A DNA stretch of 64,000 bases from Tissierella sp032104385 (GTDB lineage: Bacteria; Bacillota; Clostridia; Tissierellales; Tissierellaceae), in the NCBI RefSeq assembly GCF_032104385.1, contig NZ_DAMCHJ010000002.1, forward strand, positions 248,001 to 312,000, given 5' to 3'. How positions within the stretch are numbered: the first letter of the stretch is position 1; every line of letters begins with the position of its first letter. Below the pieces are notes generated by a model. The model ran no database searches. It worked only from the letters and a program-made list of their open reading frames with translations, and was not told the origin of the DNA. The position numbers and the translations under genes are program-made. Shown here piece by piece: positions 26,905 through 36,658 of the stretch.

Positions 26905-28268
26905 CAATAGCCCCTCACAATCTTGTAAATATATTGGAAGCTCACACAACTGCTGCCCAACAGCATTTTAAGATTAGATTTTATTCCATATTTTTTAATT
27001 AATCCATACATATGCTTAGGTCTCATGATTATTCTATAGTATGCAATTAACAATTCTAAATAAAATCTTCTAATACTCATAAATTTAGGTCTTAGAATTA
27101 CATGAGCCATATCCCATAGATGATAATCCTCTCTTTTTACTAACAATTCAGGTAAATATCTTTCAAATATCTCAGTTCCTGGTATTGGTGTTAAGGGTTG
27201 AAGGTTAACAAACCTTATATCTAAGCCCTTTAACCATTTAGTCAATTGTCTAAAATCATCTACGGTAAAATCTAATGGCACAATTAAAGTTGCATATAGC
27301 TCAATATCTAGCTCTTTTAATATCTTTATACACTCTTCATTAATCTCTCTAGTTGTTCCCTTGTTATATGCTTTTAAGTCTTTAGATTTAAAGGATTCAA
27401 TCCCTACTATAACTGCCTGTAGCCCACATTCCTTAAGTTCCTTTAAAATCTCTTTGTTTTTTACAATAAAATCTGCTCTGCCATAAACTAAATATTTCTT
27501 TTTTATATTTCTTCTTTTGACAGTATAAACAAATTCCTGAAGCCTGTCCACATTATAAAGAAAATCATCATCTACAATATATATTTCTTCCTCTTTAATT
27601 TTCTCTAGCTCATCTATTATATCTTCAATTTCCCTTGCAAAATACTTTCCATCGGTTATTTCTTTACAAAAACAAAAACTACAATTATATGGACATCCAT
27701 AAGATGTTTTTATTAAAGCACAAGGACTATGAAACATATAATAATAATGCTTTCTATACTTAGAAACTGCCTCCCTTTGAGGGTACTTATAATTAAATTC
27801 TGTCTTTTTAGACTCTAAGCTCATAAGCATATAATTGATTTCCTTAGTTTCCTTATAATTCAATAGTTCTTCTAATGTTAGATTAAACCCATCAATACCA
27901 TTTCGAGTATATATGAAATCTATATATTCTGAGTTAAAGTCCTTACCCACTACTTCTGCATGGACTCCCCCTACACCTATTTTTACATCTGGAAATAATT
28001 CTTTGGATTCCTTTGCCAATTCCTTTATAATACCTACGTGAGTAATATATCCTGTATATACAACGAAATCAGGCTTTTCTTCTAGTAAGATATGCTTATA
28101 AGGAGATTTCTCAACTATCAAATCTATTATCTTTGCTTCAACTTTATCTTGTATTCTATCTGGTATATTAGATACTAAGTATTCCAATTCCAAAGGCTCA
28201 CATATCATTACATGCTGTAGCCCAATAGTTTCTTTATGGGGTTTAGGACGAACTAATAATACTTTCAT
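26904..28268 (-). CDS. B12-binding-type radical SAM protein (cluster gene 6a)
   Basis: A 454-residue protein: a Rossmann domain with CEPLELEYL near residue 25 and IGVGGVHAEVVGKD, then SYGCPYNCSFCFC with Cys 192, 196 and 199. The C-terminal portion has PLTPIPGTEIFERYL and a basic tail (SIRRFYLELLIAYYR). It is a paralogue of the genes at 24203 and 28899. The start overlaps the methyltransferase gene by four bases (ATGA). Confidence 0.87.
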   Translation of the reverse strand: MKVLLVRPKPHKETIGLQHVMICEPLELEYLVSNIPDRIQDKVEAKIIDLIVEKSPYKHILLEEKPDFVVYTGYITHVGIIKELAKESKELFPDVKIGVGGVHAEVVGKDFNSEYIDFIYTRNGIDGFNLTLEELLNYKETKEINYMLMSLESKKTEFNYKYPQREAVSKYRKHYYYMFHSPCALIKTSYGCPYNCSFCFCKEITDGKYFAREIEDIIDELEKIKEEEIYIVDDDFLYNVDRLQEFVYTVKRRNIKKKYLVYGRADFIVKNKEILKELKECGLQAVIVGIESFKSKDLKAYNKGTTREINEECIKILKELDIELYATLIVPLDFTVDDFRQLTKWLKGLDIRFVNLQPLTPIPGTEIFERYLPELLVKREDYHLWDMAHVILRPKFMSIRRFYLELLIAYYRIIMRPKHMYGLIKKYGIKSNLKMLLGSSCVSFQYIYKIVRGY

Positions 28269-28888
28269 ATCTTTACCTTCTTTAAAGTATATATTGCAAT
28301 TCTAGGCATAAAAAATCTTTCCCTTATAATATTTAAATCTTCTATCTCAAAATAAGGTTCAATGAGATTTCTAAACCTTCTATCTGAATAATAATTTGCA
28401 GAACCAGTGGTAATTTTTACAAAAAATAATGCCAATTTATCATAAAAACTATCACCACTGGCAAACCCAATAATTATTCTTCCATCATCCTCTAATAATC
28501 TGGACAACTGTGTTATTACATTATGAGGAGTCTTATAGTATGGTAAAGAATGGGTACAAGTAATAATATGGAATTTATCCTCTAATTTATCTAAATCATC
28601 TACATTCATATTGATATGTTTAACTTTAGGATTTCTTTTTCTAGATACCTCCAACATACCTTCGGAAAAATCAATTCCAGTAATATCTAGATTCTTATAT
28701 TCATGCTCTAAATCTCGGATTAATTCTCCTGGTCCACAACCTAAATCTAATATTTTAGTATTTTTTTCTTTTTTTATATATTTACTTATGATCCTTGTAA
28801 TATAATCTCTAGTAGGTCTTAGGGAATATTTTTGCACCCACAACCTTTCATATTTCTTAGCCCAAAAGTTCCATATTTTTGCTGTCAT
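28265..28888 (-). CDS. Class I SAM-dependent methyltransferase
   Basis: A 207-residue methyltransferase with motif I ILDLGCGPGELIRDL, an acidic D at GIDFSEGMLEVS, and NMNVDDL. The acceptor is unknown. It is embedded between radical SAM genes, overlapping one by four bases and following the other by 10 bases, so it is very likely part of the same pathway. Confidence 0.88.
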   Translation of the reverse strand: MTAKIWNFWAKKYERLWVQKYSLRPTRDYITRIISKYIKKEKNTKILDLGCGPGELIRDLEHEYKNLDITGIDFSEGMLEVSRKRNPKVKHINMNVDDLDKLEDKFHIITCTHSLPYYKTPHNVITQLSRLLEDDGRIIIGFASGDSFYDKLALFFVKITTGSANYYSDRRFRNLIEPYFEIEDLNIIRERFFMPRIAIYTLKKVKI

Positions 28889-28898
28889 TTTTAGTCCC

Positions 28899-30179
28899 CT
28901 ATTTCTTTAAAATATATTTCCAAATCCTTTTGGATTTTAATAATCTTATATGTATACCATAGAATAATAAATAGAATACTACCTTAGGCAATTTAGGTTT
29001 AAATACTAAATGCAAAAAATCAAAATTCCTAGGATCTTGAGTAATTAATTTCGATTTTGATATTTCATAGTTTTGTGTACCCTTTATAGGTGTAAGAATG
29101 GATATGGTGAATACTTCGATATTATTTCTCTTTATAAATCTATATAAATTTCTAAAATCTTTAAAAGTATAATCTGGTTGCACCATAAAAAGTGCTGTCA
29201 AATCAATTTCATTATCTCTAAGTAAAGATATTACTTCAGGATAGTCCAAGGCATCTGTAGTTTTTTCATATCCCTTTAATTCTTCATTGTTAGTAGCTTC
29301 AAAACCAACAATTACCTCCCAAAGTCCTGCCTCCTTTAATTTAGGAAGCAAGTCCCTTTCTCTTAGAATATAGTCTGCCCTCAGATAGCCTATGATTTTT
29401 CTATGAGTATTTTGCATAATATCTATAAAATTCAATGCATCCTTTCTATCAGCAAATAGTACATCATCCACTATCCAAAAATAATCCGCATCTGTTTTTT
29501 CCATTTCCCTAGACATATTTTCATAATCTGGTTTTATATAATGACTACCATTAATCTCTCTACAAAAACAATAGGAGCAATTATATGGACATCCAATACT
29601 TCCTTTAATTAATGCAACTGATTTCTTCTCTAAATAACGTACTTGATCAGATATTTCTTTAAATAGTTCTCTATTGGGAAGGATGTTCTCATTTTTAGAA
29701 ATCCATTGTTTATTTCCTATATGAAAGCATTTCTCTTCCATAAGATTGTCTATGAAAGTATCTACACCATAATCTATGGGAGTTTGATTTTTATTTATAA
29801 TGTTTTCTATGAGCTTTTTAAATGTACATAAGCCATGAGAATGATAGACATAATCTATCCCTTCTACATGAAAGTCTAAAGTATTTAGTTGAATATGGAC
29901 GCCTCCTACTATTATCTTTACCTCTGGATATATCTTTTTATAATTCCTAGCCTGTCTTATAATCTCATTCTCCGCCACATTATATCCAGTTAATACTATT
30001 ATATCTGGTATTAGGTTTTTAGAAGGTTTTAATTTAAACAAATCATCTACTATATAGTTTTCTACATCCATTTCATCTAAAACAGTTTTTAAATAAGACA
30101 ACTCTAATGGCTCTACCTTTACTGGGTCAAAAGCAGAGAATATTGTTTTTACCCTTACCTTTTTCAAGAATACAATCAT
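28899..30179 (-). CDS. B12-binding-type radical SAM protein (cluster gene 4)
   Basis: A 426-residue protein from ATG 30179 (GGTGGAG five bases upstream; a longer frame from 30215 overlaps the previous gene). The Rossmann domain carries VEPLELSYL and VGGVHIQLNTLD; the cluster motif is SIGCPYNCSYCFC with Cys 197, 201 and 204. A C-terminal PLTPIKGTQNYEISKS and basic tail follow. A paralogue of the genes at 24203 and 26904. Confidence 0.86.
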   Translation of the reverse strand: MIVFLKKVRVKTIFSAFDPVKVEPLELSYLKTVLDEMDVENYIVDDLFKLKPSKNLIPDIIVLTGYNVAENEIIRQARNYKKIYPEVKIIVGGVHIQLNTLDFHVEGIDYVYHSHGLCTFKKLIENIINKNQTPIDYGVDTFIDNLMEEKCFHIGNKQWISKNENILPNRELFKEISDQVRYLEKKSVALIKGSIGCPYNCSYCFCREINGSHYIKPDYENMSREMEKTDADYFWIVDDVLFADRKDALNFIDIMQNTHRKIIGYLRADYILRERDLLPKLKEAGLWEVIVGFEATNNEELKGYEKTTDALDYPEVISLLRDNEIDLTALFMVQPDYTFKDFRNLYRFIKRNNIEVFTISILTPIKGTQNYEISKSKLITQDPRNFDFLHLVFKPKLPKVVFYLLFYGIHIRLLKSKRIWKYILKK

Positions 30180-30201
30180 AAATTCTCCACCTTTATATCT
30201 T

Positions 30202-31170
30202 TTATTTAAAAACATTATGCTTTATACCATAGGGCTTGTATGAAAACAAAGGTATTAACAGTCTAATAAACCAATTAATTATTATATTACTATGATGTAC
30301 ATAAACATACTTTGGTACCTCTATACATCCAATTTTCAATTTACTTTCTTCTGCTGTCTGGCCAAATTCAATTGTCTTCGCTTGCTTTTCAATGCCAATT
30401 TCAATAACCTTCAGCAGCATATTATAGTAAATATCATAAATCTCATTATCTTCTTTTCTAAACCCTCCAAAGATAAAGCACAATCTATCTTTTATTAATT
30501 TCGTTTGAATAAACCCTACTATATTTTTAGTTTTCCTATGAACAAATTCATATATTTCCGATTCATATGCTTTAAAAAACTCTATTGATAGCGTTTCTAG
30601 TGGGTGTTTCGTTCTATCCATTATACTTAAGTATAAATTATAATGATCTTCATTAAAATCTTTATTATCTAATTTGATTATCTCTAAATCTTTTCTGTGC
30701 ATAAGAGCTTTCCTAATTCGTCTTCTATATGGACTCCTTAGTGATTCTATATACTCTCCAAATGTTGAAAACCTATTATTAAAAATAAAGGTCGATAGAG
30801 TTTTTCCACCATGGCTAAATTCTCTATCTCCATTAAGTATTATCTTGAGTCCTTTTCTCTTTTTAATATTTTTTTCAACTAAAGCTTCTTTACCCCAATA
30901 ACCTTTTTCCGATATAGATATAGGTAGCCCTATAATTTCTGCTGTTACATTCAATGGAAATAAATCCCTGAAGTTAAATATATTTATCCTTAGTAAATAA
31001 GAAATAATTATGTTATCTTCAACTATTTCATATCTTTGATTACAAAAGTTAATTTTCTCCAATAATTCTAATAAGGGAACCAAGTCATAATTAAACCCTA
31101 TTTGACAATTTATCTCTTCTCTTTTTTTAAAATCTATATATAATTCGTTTATAGAACTATAACTACTCAT
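30202..31170 (-). CDS. Acyltransferase-like protein, FemAB/GNAT fold (DUF482-like)
   Basis: A 322-residue protein. The central part (FGEYIESLRSPYRRRIRKALMH) and the C-terminal KTIEFGQTAEESKLKIG resemble the peptidoglycan-type GNAT/FemAB proteins (DUF482/Acetyltransf_6). It may transfer an acyl or aminoacyl group; the substrate is unknown. It begins one base into the end of the upstream GNAT gene and is followed by a radical SAM gene. Confidence 0.65.
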   Translation of the reverse strand: MSSYSSINELYIDFKKREEINCQIGFNYDLVPLLELLEKINFCNQRYEIVEDNIIISYLLRINIFNFRDLFPLNVTAEIIGLPISISEKGYWGKEALVEKNIKKRKGLKIILNGDREFSHGGKTLSTFIFNNRFSTFGEYIESLRSPYRRRIRKALMHRKDLEIIKLDNKDFNEDHYNLYLSIMDRTKHPLETLSIEFFKAYESEIYEFVHRKTKNIVGFIQTKLIKDRLCFIFGGFRKEDNEIYDIYYNMLLKVIEIGIEKQAKTIEFGQTAEESKLKIGCIEVPKYVYVHHSNIIINWFIRLLIPLFSYKPYGIKHNVFK

Positions 31171-32249
31171 TATATCAAATCCTTAATATATGCTTTATAA
31201 CGTTTGGACTCACCATCTGCCCATTTTATTCCAAAGGCCTTAGATTTTTGATTATCAGATAATATCCATCCAGATTCGCAGTAATGAAACTTGTCCTTAG
31301 AATGCTTATAGCAATAATCAAACAAGGCCAAAACAGCTCCCTTACTTTGTTCTTCAGGTATTACTCCCACTTCTACAATCTTAAAAGTATCTATTTTTCT
31401 TGAGAATAATTTATTTTTTATTACTGTTAATACCCCTACCGTTTCTTTAGGATTCATTATTTGATGAAAATCTGGATACCATAGCATGAAACCAACAGGT
31501 TCTCCCTTTTTTTCTACGAATATAAGATTTTCTGGTTTTAATAAATATTTAAAATCATTAAATAGTTCTAGATCTTCAAAAGCTTGCCTTTGATAATAAA
31601 AAAGATGATCCTTAAAGGCTTTGTTGTTAATTTCAGTATATAAATTTGCTTCATACTCTAAATTCTTCAAATTTACAGGACGTACCCTATAACTTTCTTT
31701 TAATCTATCTTTTAACCTATCACTAAATAAATTTTCCATAGTTCTTATATCTTTTTTATAACTTAACATCTCTATATCTTTAAATCCATTTTGTTCAAAA
31801 AAATCATGGTAAAAATCTGGATTATGAGCCATGCCAAAGCTCTGTTCCTTATCATAATCACTAGCTAAAAATCCTAATCCATAATTTATATGAACATTTA
31901 AAGATGCAGATATTTTTATTGCCCCTTTTTCTTTGGCTAAGGTTTCAGCTCTATTCATAATTAATCTAAAGGCGTCTAAATCATACCTTTCAGCTTCAAA
32001 AAAACCTATTTGTAAGACTTCCGACATTCTATGTGCATAAGCTAATATACAAATCATAAGTATTTCCTTGCCTTCTATTATCATTAATGGTTCTAAATCT
32101 ACAGATTTACATAGCTCAGATTTCCCATTGATTAATCCTTTCAAAAGTCCATATAATGAATTTCTTTTTAATGGATTATTTAGATATTGCCTTTTATAAA
32201 ATTCAAGAAACTTTCCCTTGTTTTTATGACTTACTTTAACAAGATCCAT
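31170..32249 (-). CDS. GNAT-type acyltransferase-like protein (first gene of radical SAM cluster)
   Basis: A 359-residue protein with a GNAT-like C-terminal half: LIFVEKKGEPVGFMLWYPDF, IVEVGVIPEEQSKGAVLALF and GWILSDNQKSKAFG. The N-terminal half (LKGLINGKSELCKS) carries a second, degenerate GNAT-like fold. The function is not known. ATG 32249 has AAGGAGAGATAAA upstream. It heads seven overlapping or nearly touching minus-strand genes, which implies one transcript of about 8 kb. Confidence 0.65.
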   Translation of the reverse strand: MDLVKVSHKNKGKFLEFYKRQYLNNPLKRNSLYGLLKGLINGKSELCKSVDLEPLMIIEGKEILMICILAYAHRMSEVLQIGFFEAERYDLDAFRLIMNRAETLAKEKGAIKISASLNVHINYGLGFLASDYDKEQSFGMAHNPDFYHDFFEQNGFKDIEMLSYKKDIRTMENLFSDRLKDRLKESYRVRPVNLKNLEYEANLYTEINNKAFKDHLFYYQRQAFEDLELFNDFKYLLKPENLIFVEKKGEPVGFMLWYPDFHQIMNPKETVGVLTVIKNKLFSRKIDTFKIVEVGVIPEEQSKGAVLALFDYCYKHSKDKFHYCESGWILSDNQKSKAFGIKWADGESKRYKAYIKDLI

Positions 32250-32368
32250 TTTATCTCTCCTTGGGTTACAGTTATGTCAAATTATAATACAAAATATCAT
32301 TTAATAACTTATTATATCATAATAAAGTCGTTTTTTCTGTTTTCTACATTTGCAATAATTTAGTAACT

Positions 32369-32409
32369 AATAAAATAAAGTGATGGAAATCCCATCACTT
32401 TATTTTATT
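32369..32409 (-). terminator. Terminator of the riboflavin operon
   Basis: Perfect 18-bp arms with core AAAGTGATGG/CCATCACTTT and a five-base loop, overlapping the last codons of the HAD gene. Confidence 0.85.
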
Positions 32410-33090
32410 CAGATAAATATTAGAGAAATGATTATACTTCTCAATTACTTCCTTTATTTCTAAAACATTATCCACTAAAAAATCAAAGTCCTCAAGCTCT
32501 TCTTCTTTTCCAAAACCATATTTACAGCCAATAGAAACTAAATTATGAATTTTAGCAATCTCTAAATCTTGATATCTATCTCCAACCACTAAAAAATCGC
32601 CACTATATTTTACTTTTATTTTTTGAAAGATTTCATATTTAGGTATAAAGCCAAATTCTTCACTACAATAGAAGTCTTTAAAATACATATCTAAGTTAAA
32701 ACTTTTCCTATGGGCTTCCATATACTCTATTTTACAGTTGCTGAGAAAGATTAAATTAAAGCCTTCATTTTTCAAATATTCAAGAATATCTATTGAACCT
32801 TCATAAAGCTCGGCTTTATTTTCCTTTATGCATTGAATCATATGTGAACCTATTATGCTACTGCATTTCTGCTTCTCCACTTCTGGTAGTTCTTGCATAA
32901 ACTGATTCCACATATCCTTGCTGCTTAAACCAATCCATCTGCTTATTTCATTATCTTCCCATAATTTTTCCTCAGCATAACCCTTTTCTACTAAATATTT
33001 ATAGGCTTGTCTAAATCCTTTGGCATATATTATTATACTATTATGCAATGTACCATCATAATCAAATATAATGTTTTTTACTTTATTCAT
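32395..33090 (-). CDS. HAD-family phosphatase at the end of the riboflavin operon
   Basis: A 231-residue HAD hydrolase of Gph type: motif I IIFDYDGTLHNS, motif II LIFLSNCK, motif III lysine in FIPKYEIF, motif IV VVGDRYQDLEIAK, with a helical cap. It starts four bases after ribH in the rib operon. Riboflavin synthesis needs a HAD phosphatase to remove phosphate from the ribitylamino-pyrimidine intermediate. Position makes this protein a candidate for that step. B. subtilis enzymes known for it have a different cap type, so this is inference. Confidence 0.85.
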   Translation of the reverse strand: MNKVKNIIFDYDGTLHNSIIIYAKGFRQAYKYLVEKGYAEEKLWEDNEISRWIGLSSKDMWNQFMQELPEVEKQKCSSIIGSHMIQCIKENKAELYEGSIDILEYLKNEGFNLIFLSNCKIEYMEAHRKSFNLDMYFKDFYCSEEFGFIPKYEIFQKIKVKYSGDFLVVGDRYQDLEIAKIHNLVSIGCKYGFGKEEELEDFDFLVDNVLEIKEVIEKYNHFSNIYLNKIK

Positions 33091-33094
33091 AGCG

Positions 33095-33556
33095 CTAAAA
33101 ATTCTTTAATAAGTTTGCCATTTCTATAGCTGCTACTGCTGCATCATACCCCTTATTGCCTGCTTTAGTTCCAGCCCTTTCTATAGCCTGCTCTATACTA
33201 TCTGTTGTTAGTACTCCAAAGATAACTGGAAGCTCCGAGTTTAATGATACATTAGCAATTCCCTTTGATACTTCAGCACAAACATAATCAAAATGTGGTG
33301 TTGACCCGCGAATTACAGCACCTAAACATATTACTGCATGGTACTTTTTACTATTAGCCATTTTTTTAGCTACTAGTGGAATTTCAAATGCACCTGGCAC
33401 CCAAGCTATTTCAACATTTTCATCCTCTACCCCATGTCTTTTCAAGCCATCAAGTGCACCACCTAATAACTTTGAAACTATAAATTCATTGAACCTACCT
33501 ACTACTATTCCAACTTTAATACCTTGTGCTACTAAATTTCCTTCAATTGTTCTCAT
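33095..33556 (-). CDS. ribH: 6,7-dimethyl-8-ribityllumazine synthase
   Basis: A 153-residue protein. Visible family motifs are KVGIVVGRFNEFIV, WVPGAFEIPLVAKKMA and CLGAVIRGSTPHFDYVC with the catalytic His in the PHFDYV loop. It condenses the ribitylamino-pyrimidine with 3,4-dihydroxybutanone phosphate. ATG 33556 follows GGGAGGAATAAAAAA. Normal length. Confidence 0.97.
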   Translation of the reverse strand: MRTIEGNLVAQGIKVGIVVGRFNEFIVSKLLGGALDGLKRHGVEDENVEIAWVPGAFEIPLVAKKMANSKKYHAVICLGAVIRGSTPHFDYVCAEVSKGIANVSLNSELPVIFGVLTTDSIEQAIERAGTKAGNKGYDAAVAAIEMANLLKNF

Positions 33557-33573
33557 TTTTTTATTCCTCCCTC

Positions 33574-34776
33574 TTAGTATTTCAATATATGATTCATTTT
33601 TATTTGCTTTGTCTTTAAATAAAACTCATTTACCTCATTATGATTCATTTGGATTGGTACTCTTTCAACTATTTCAATATCATAACCAGATAATCCACTT
33701 ATTTTTCTAGGATTATTTGTCATTAACCTAAGTTTTTTAATTCCTAAATCATTTAATATTTGAGCTCCTATGCCATATTCACGCATATCAGCAGGAAACC
33801 CAAGTTTAATATTTGCTTCAACTGTATCAAATCCTTGGTCTTGAAGAGCATAAGCCTTTAGTTTGTTAATGAGACCTATTCCTCTACCCTCTTGTCTCAT
33901 ATATAGTAGTACCCCTCTACCTTCCTCTGCAATTTTTCTCATAGCTGCAGCATATTGCTCCCCACAATCACATCTTTTTGACCCTAGGGCATCTCCTGTA
34001 AGACATTCAGAGTGAATTCTTGCTAGAACTGGCTCATCAGTTGCTATAGTACCTTTTACTAAGGCTACATGATGTTCGCCATTTATTTTATTTATAAATC
34101 CATATATCATAAAATCTCCATATTTTGTTGGCATCTTTGTTTCTACTACTCTTTCAACTAATTTTTCCTTATGTCTCCTATAAGAAATTAAATCTGCTAT
34201 TGTTATAATTTTTAGTTTATGCTCCTGTGCAAATTCCATAAGCTCTGGAGTTCTTGACATTGTACCATCATCATTCATTATTTCACATATTACTCCTGCT
34301 GGCTTTAATCCAGCTAACTTTGCTAAATCTACTGCTGCTTCCGTATGGCCAGTTCGCTTTAATACTCCACCTTCTCTTGCTTTTAGAGGAAATATATGTC
34401 CTGGTCTTCTAAAATCATCCTTATTTATACCTTCTTCCAATACTTTTTTTATAGTCAAAGCTCTTTCATAAGCTGAAATTCCTGTTGTTGTATCTATATG
34501 ATCTATAGATACTGTAAAGGCAGTTTCATGATTATCCGTATTATTCTCAACCATAGGTTGAATTTCAAGTTCTTTTAATTTTTTCCCCTCTATAGGCATA
34601 CATATGAGTCCACGTCCATACTTTGCCATAAAGTTTATATCCTCTGGAGCAGCCTTTTCAGCTGCCATCAACAAATCTCCTTCATTTTCTCTATCAGGAT
34701 CATCTACTACAATTATCATTTTGCCTGCTTTAATATCCTCAATAGCTTCATCAATACTATTAAACTTGTACATCAT
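33574..34776 (-). CDS. ribBA: Bifunctional DHBP synthase / GTP cyclohydrolase II
   Basis: A 400-residue fusion. The N-terminal RibB part (1 to about 200) has IVVDDPDRENEGDLLMAAEK and GHTEAAVDLAKLAGL. The C-terminal RibA part has the zinc site HSECLTGDALGSKRCDCG and the GTP loop MRQEGRGIGLINK. It supplies both precursors of lumazine. Two adjacent ATGs (34776 and 34773) follow GGAGGAATT. Length is typical of Firmicutes RibBA. Confidence 0.97.
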   Translation of the reverse strand: MMYKFNSIDEAIEDIKAGKMIIVVDDPDRENEGDLLMAAEKAAPEDINFMAKYGRGLICMPIEGKKLKELEIQPMVENNTDNHETAFTVSIDHIDTTTGISAYERALTIKKVLEEGINKDDFRRPGHIFPLKAREGGVLKRTGHTEAAVDLAKLAGLKPAGVICEIMNDDGTMSRTPELMEFAQEHKLKIITIADLISYRRHKEKLVERVVETKMPTKYGDFMIYGFINKINGEHHVALVKGTIATDEPVLARIHSECLTGDALGSKRCDCGEQYAAAMRKIAEEGRGVLLYMRQEGRGIGLINKLKAYALQDQGFDTVEANIKLGFPADMREYGIGAQILNDLGIKKLRLMTNNPRKISGLSGYDIEIVERVPIQMNHNEVNEFYLKTKQIKMNHILKY

Positions 34777-34785
34777 AATTCCTCC

Positions 34786-35439
34786 TTAAATAAATCCATT
34801 AATTTTTAAAAAATCCTCATTTATTTTGCTACCACCTATATTCTCCTGCTTTTGTAAACCCAATAGCTTTTCAACATATTTACCTAGTTGGTCACATTCT
34901 AAATTTACTGTTTCTCCTTGTAACTTGTCTAGCAATGTTGTATGCTCACCAGTATGTGGAATTATAGAAACCTTAAATATATGATCATCTACATATGCTA
35001 CAGTTAAACTAATACCATCAATTGCAATAGAACCTTTTTCTATTACAAACTTAAGTATTTCTGACGAAGCCTTTATTGTAATCCAAAGAGCATTGTCTTC
35101 TTTTTCTCTTGATACTATCTCTCCTACCCCATCTATATGTCCACTTACTAAATGTCCCCCAAGCCTTTTATCTAAAGTCAATGCTCTTTCAAGATTTACA
35201 TGATCTCCTATTTTGAGATTTGCTAGATTGCTTCTCCTCAAGGTTTCTGCCATAACATCTGCTTCAAAGCTGCCCTTATTTATCTTTGTAACTGTCAGGC
35301 ATACTCCATTGGTACAAATACTATCTCCTACAAAAGTTTTATCTAAAACTTGAAAGGCAGAGATTGTAATTATAGATGATTTTTCTCCATGTCTTATTCC
35401 TCGAATTTTACCTATTTCTTCTACTATTCCTGTAAACAT
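34786..35439 (-). CDS. ribE: Riboflavin synthase alpha subunit
   Basis: Converts two lumazines into riboflavin. Two lumazine-binding barrels are visible: MFTGIVEEIGKI with GVCLTV, and the second with GHLVSGHIDGVG and GISLTVAYVDD. ATG 35439 (217 residues) has GGTGA upstream and begins the conserved MFTGIVEE; a GTG three codons earlier overlaps the ribD stop. Confidence 0.96.
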   Translation of the reverse strand: MFTGIVEEIGKIRGIRHGEKSSIITISAFQVLDKTFVGDSICTNGVCLTVTKINKGSFEADVMAETLRRSNLANLKIGDHVNLERALTLDKRLGGHLVSGHIDGVGEIVSREKEDNALWITIKASSEILKFVIEKGSIAIDGISLTVAYVDDHIFKVSIIPHTGEHTTLLDKLQGETVNLECDQLGKYVEKLLGLQKQENIGGSKINEDFLKINGFI

Positions 35440-35444
35440 TATCT

Positions 35445-36533
35445 TCACCGCCTTATATATCCTTCTATTAATATATCTTCATCTATGGTTTTATAACTTA
35501 TTCTATGAAGTTGAAATGCCTTTGTTAAATCCTCGATTCCACTGCCCTCTACAGGTGTCTTTGATTTTTCTCCTCCAATTATCTTTGGGGCTATATAAAC
35601 CTGAACTTTATCAACTATGCCTTGTTCTAATGCAGAATAATTAAGAGTCCCACCTCCCTCTAGAAGTATGCTATCAATATTTTTCTGTCCTAACTTTGAC
35701 ATAAGATCTTGTAAATCTACTCTTCCATCAAGACTTTTAGTAATTAATACCTTAACTCCTTTTTTCTCTATTTCTATTTTTTTCAGCATATCTGCTTGAT
35801 CTGTTGTGGCTATTATTGTTTTTACTATACATTGGTTATTTAAGACCTTAGAATCTATTGGTATCCTAAGTTTACTATCTACTATTATTCTTATAGGATT
35901 ATTACCATTTTCAATTCTGCAGGTTAATTCGGGATTATCTGCAATTACAGTATTTACACCTACCATAATTCCTGCTACTTCATTTCTAAGTCTATGAACA
36001 TTCTTTCTTGATCCTAATCCTGTAATCCACTTTGACTCATCTGTTTTAGTTGCAATTTTCCCATCTAAAGACATGGCTGTTTTCATTATGGCAAAAGGTT
36101 TTTTTTCTACTATATATTTCATAAATACTTCGTTTAATTCTCTGCATTGTTTTTCTAAGATTCCTGTTGTAACTTCTATACCTGCATCAATTAACTTTTG
36201 AACTCCTTTCCCCGAAACTAAAGGGTTAGGGTCAAGTGAACCAATAAAAACTCTTTTTATTTTTTTATCTATTATTTTATCTACACATGGCGGCGTTTTT
36301 CCGTAATGAGAGCATGGCTCTAAAGTTACATAAAGAGTAGCTCCTTCTACATCTTCAATTGCATTTTCAAAAGCCTTCGCTTCTGCATGGGCTTCTCCAT
36401 AGCCCTTATGATATCCCTTACCTATTACTTTGTTTTCCTTTACAATAACTGCACCTACCATAGGATTAGGACTAACCTTTCCCCTTCCTTTTTCAGCTAA
36501 TTCTAAGGCTAGTTTCATATAATTCTCGTGCAT
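35445..36533 (-). CDS. ribD: Bifunctional riboflavin deaminase/reductase
   Basis: A 362-residue two-domain enzyme. The deaminase domain (1 to about 145) has zinc motifs HAEAKAF and EPCSHYGKTPPC. The reductase domain has KTAMSLDGKIATKTDESKWI and LLEGGGTLNYSALE. It carries out the second and third steps of riboflavin synthesis. ATG 36533 follows AGAGGAGGTATTTT and is the first gene after the FMN riboswitch. Confidence 0.97.
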   Translation of the reverse strand: MHENYMKLALELAEKGRGKVSPNPMVGAVIVKENKVIGKGYHKGYGEAHAEAKAFENAIEDVEGATLYVTLEPCSHYGKTPPCVDKIIDKKIKRVFIGSLDPNPLVSGKGVQKLIDAGIEVTTGILEKQCRELNEVFMKYIVEKKPFAIMKTAMSLDGKIATKTDESKWITGLGSRKNVHRLRNEVAGIMVGVNTVIADNPELTCRIENGNNPIRIIVDSKLRIPIDSKVLNNQCIVKTIIATTDQADMLKKIEIEKKGVKVLITKSLDGRVDLQDLMSKLGQKNIDSILLEGGGTLNYSALEQGIVDKVQVYIAPKIIGGEKSKTPVEGSGIEDLTKAFQLHRISYKTIDEDILIEGYIRR

Positions 36534-36590
36534 AAAATACCTCCTCTTTATATCTCTTGGACTAGATTAACTCAAACATATTCACAAAGT

Positions 36591-36618
36591 AAAAGCCCTG
36601 ATTCTATAAATCAGGGCT
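36591..36618 (-). terminator. Second hairpin in the rib leader
   Basis: Perfect 10-bp arms AGCCCTGATT/AATCAGGGCT with a five-base loop, followed on the minus strand by TTTTAC. It lies between the main rib terminator and ribD and may be a back-up terminator. Confidence 0.55.
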
Positions 36619-36658
36619 AATATATAACAAACAAATATGATTTTTTATGAAACTTAAT

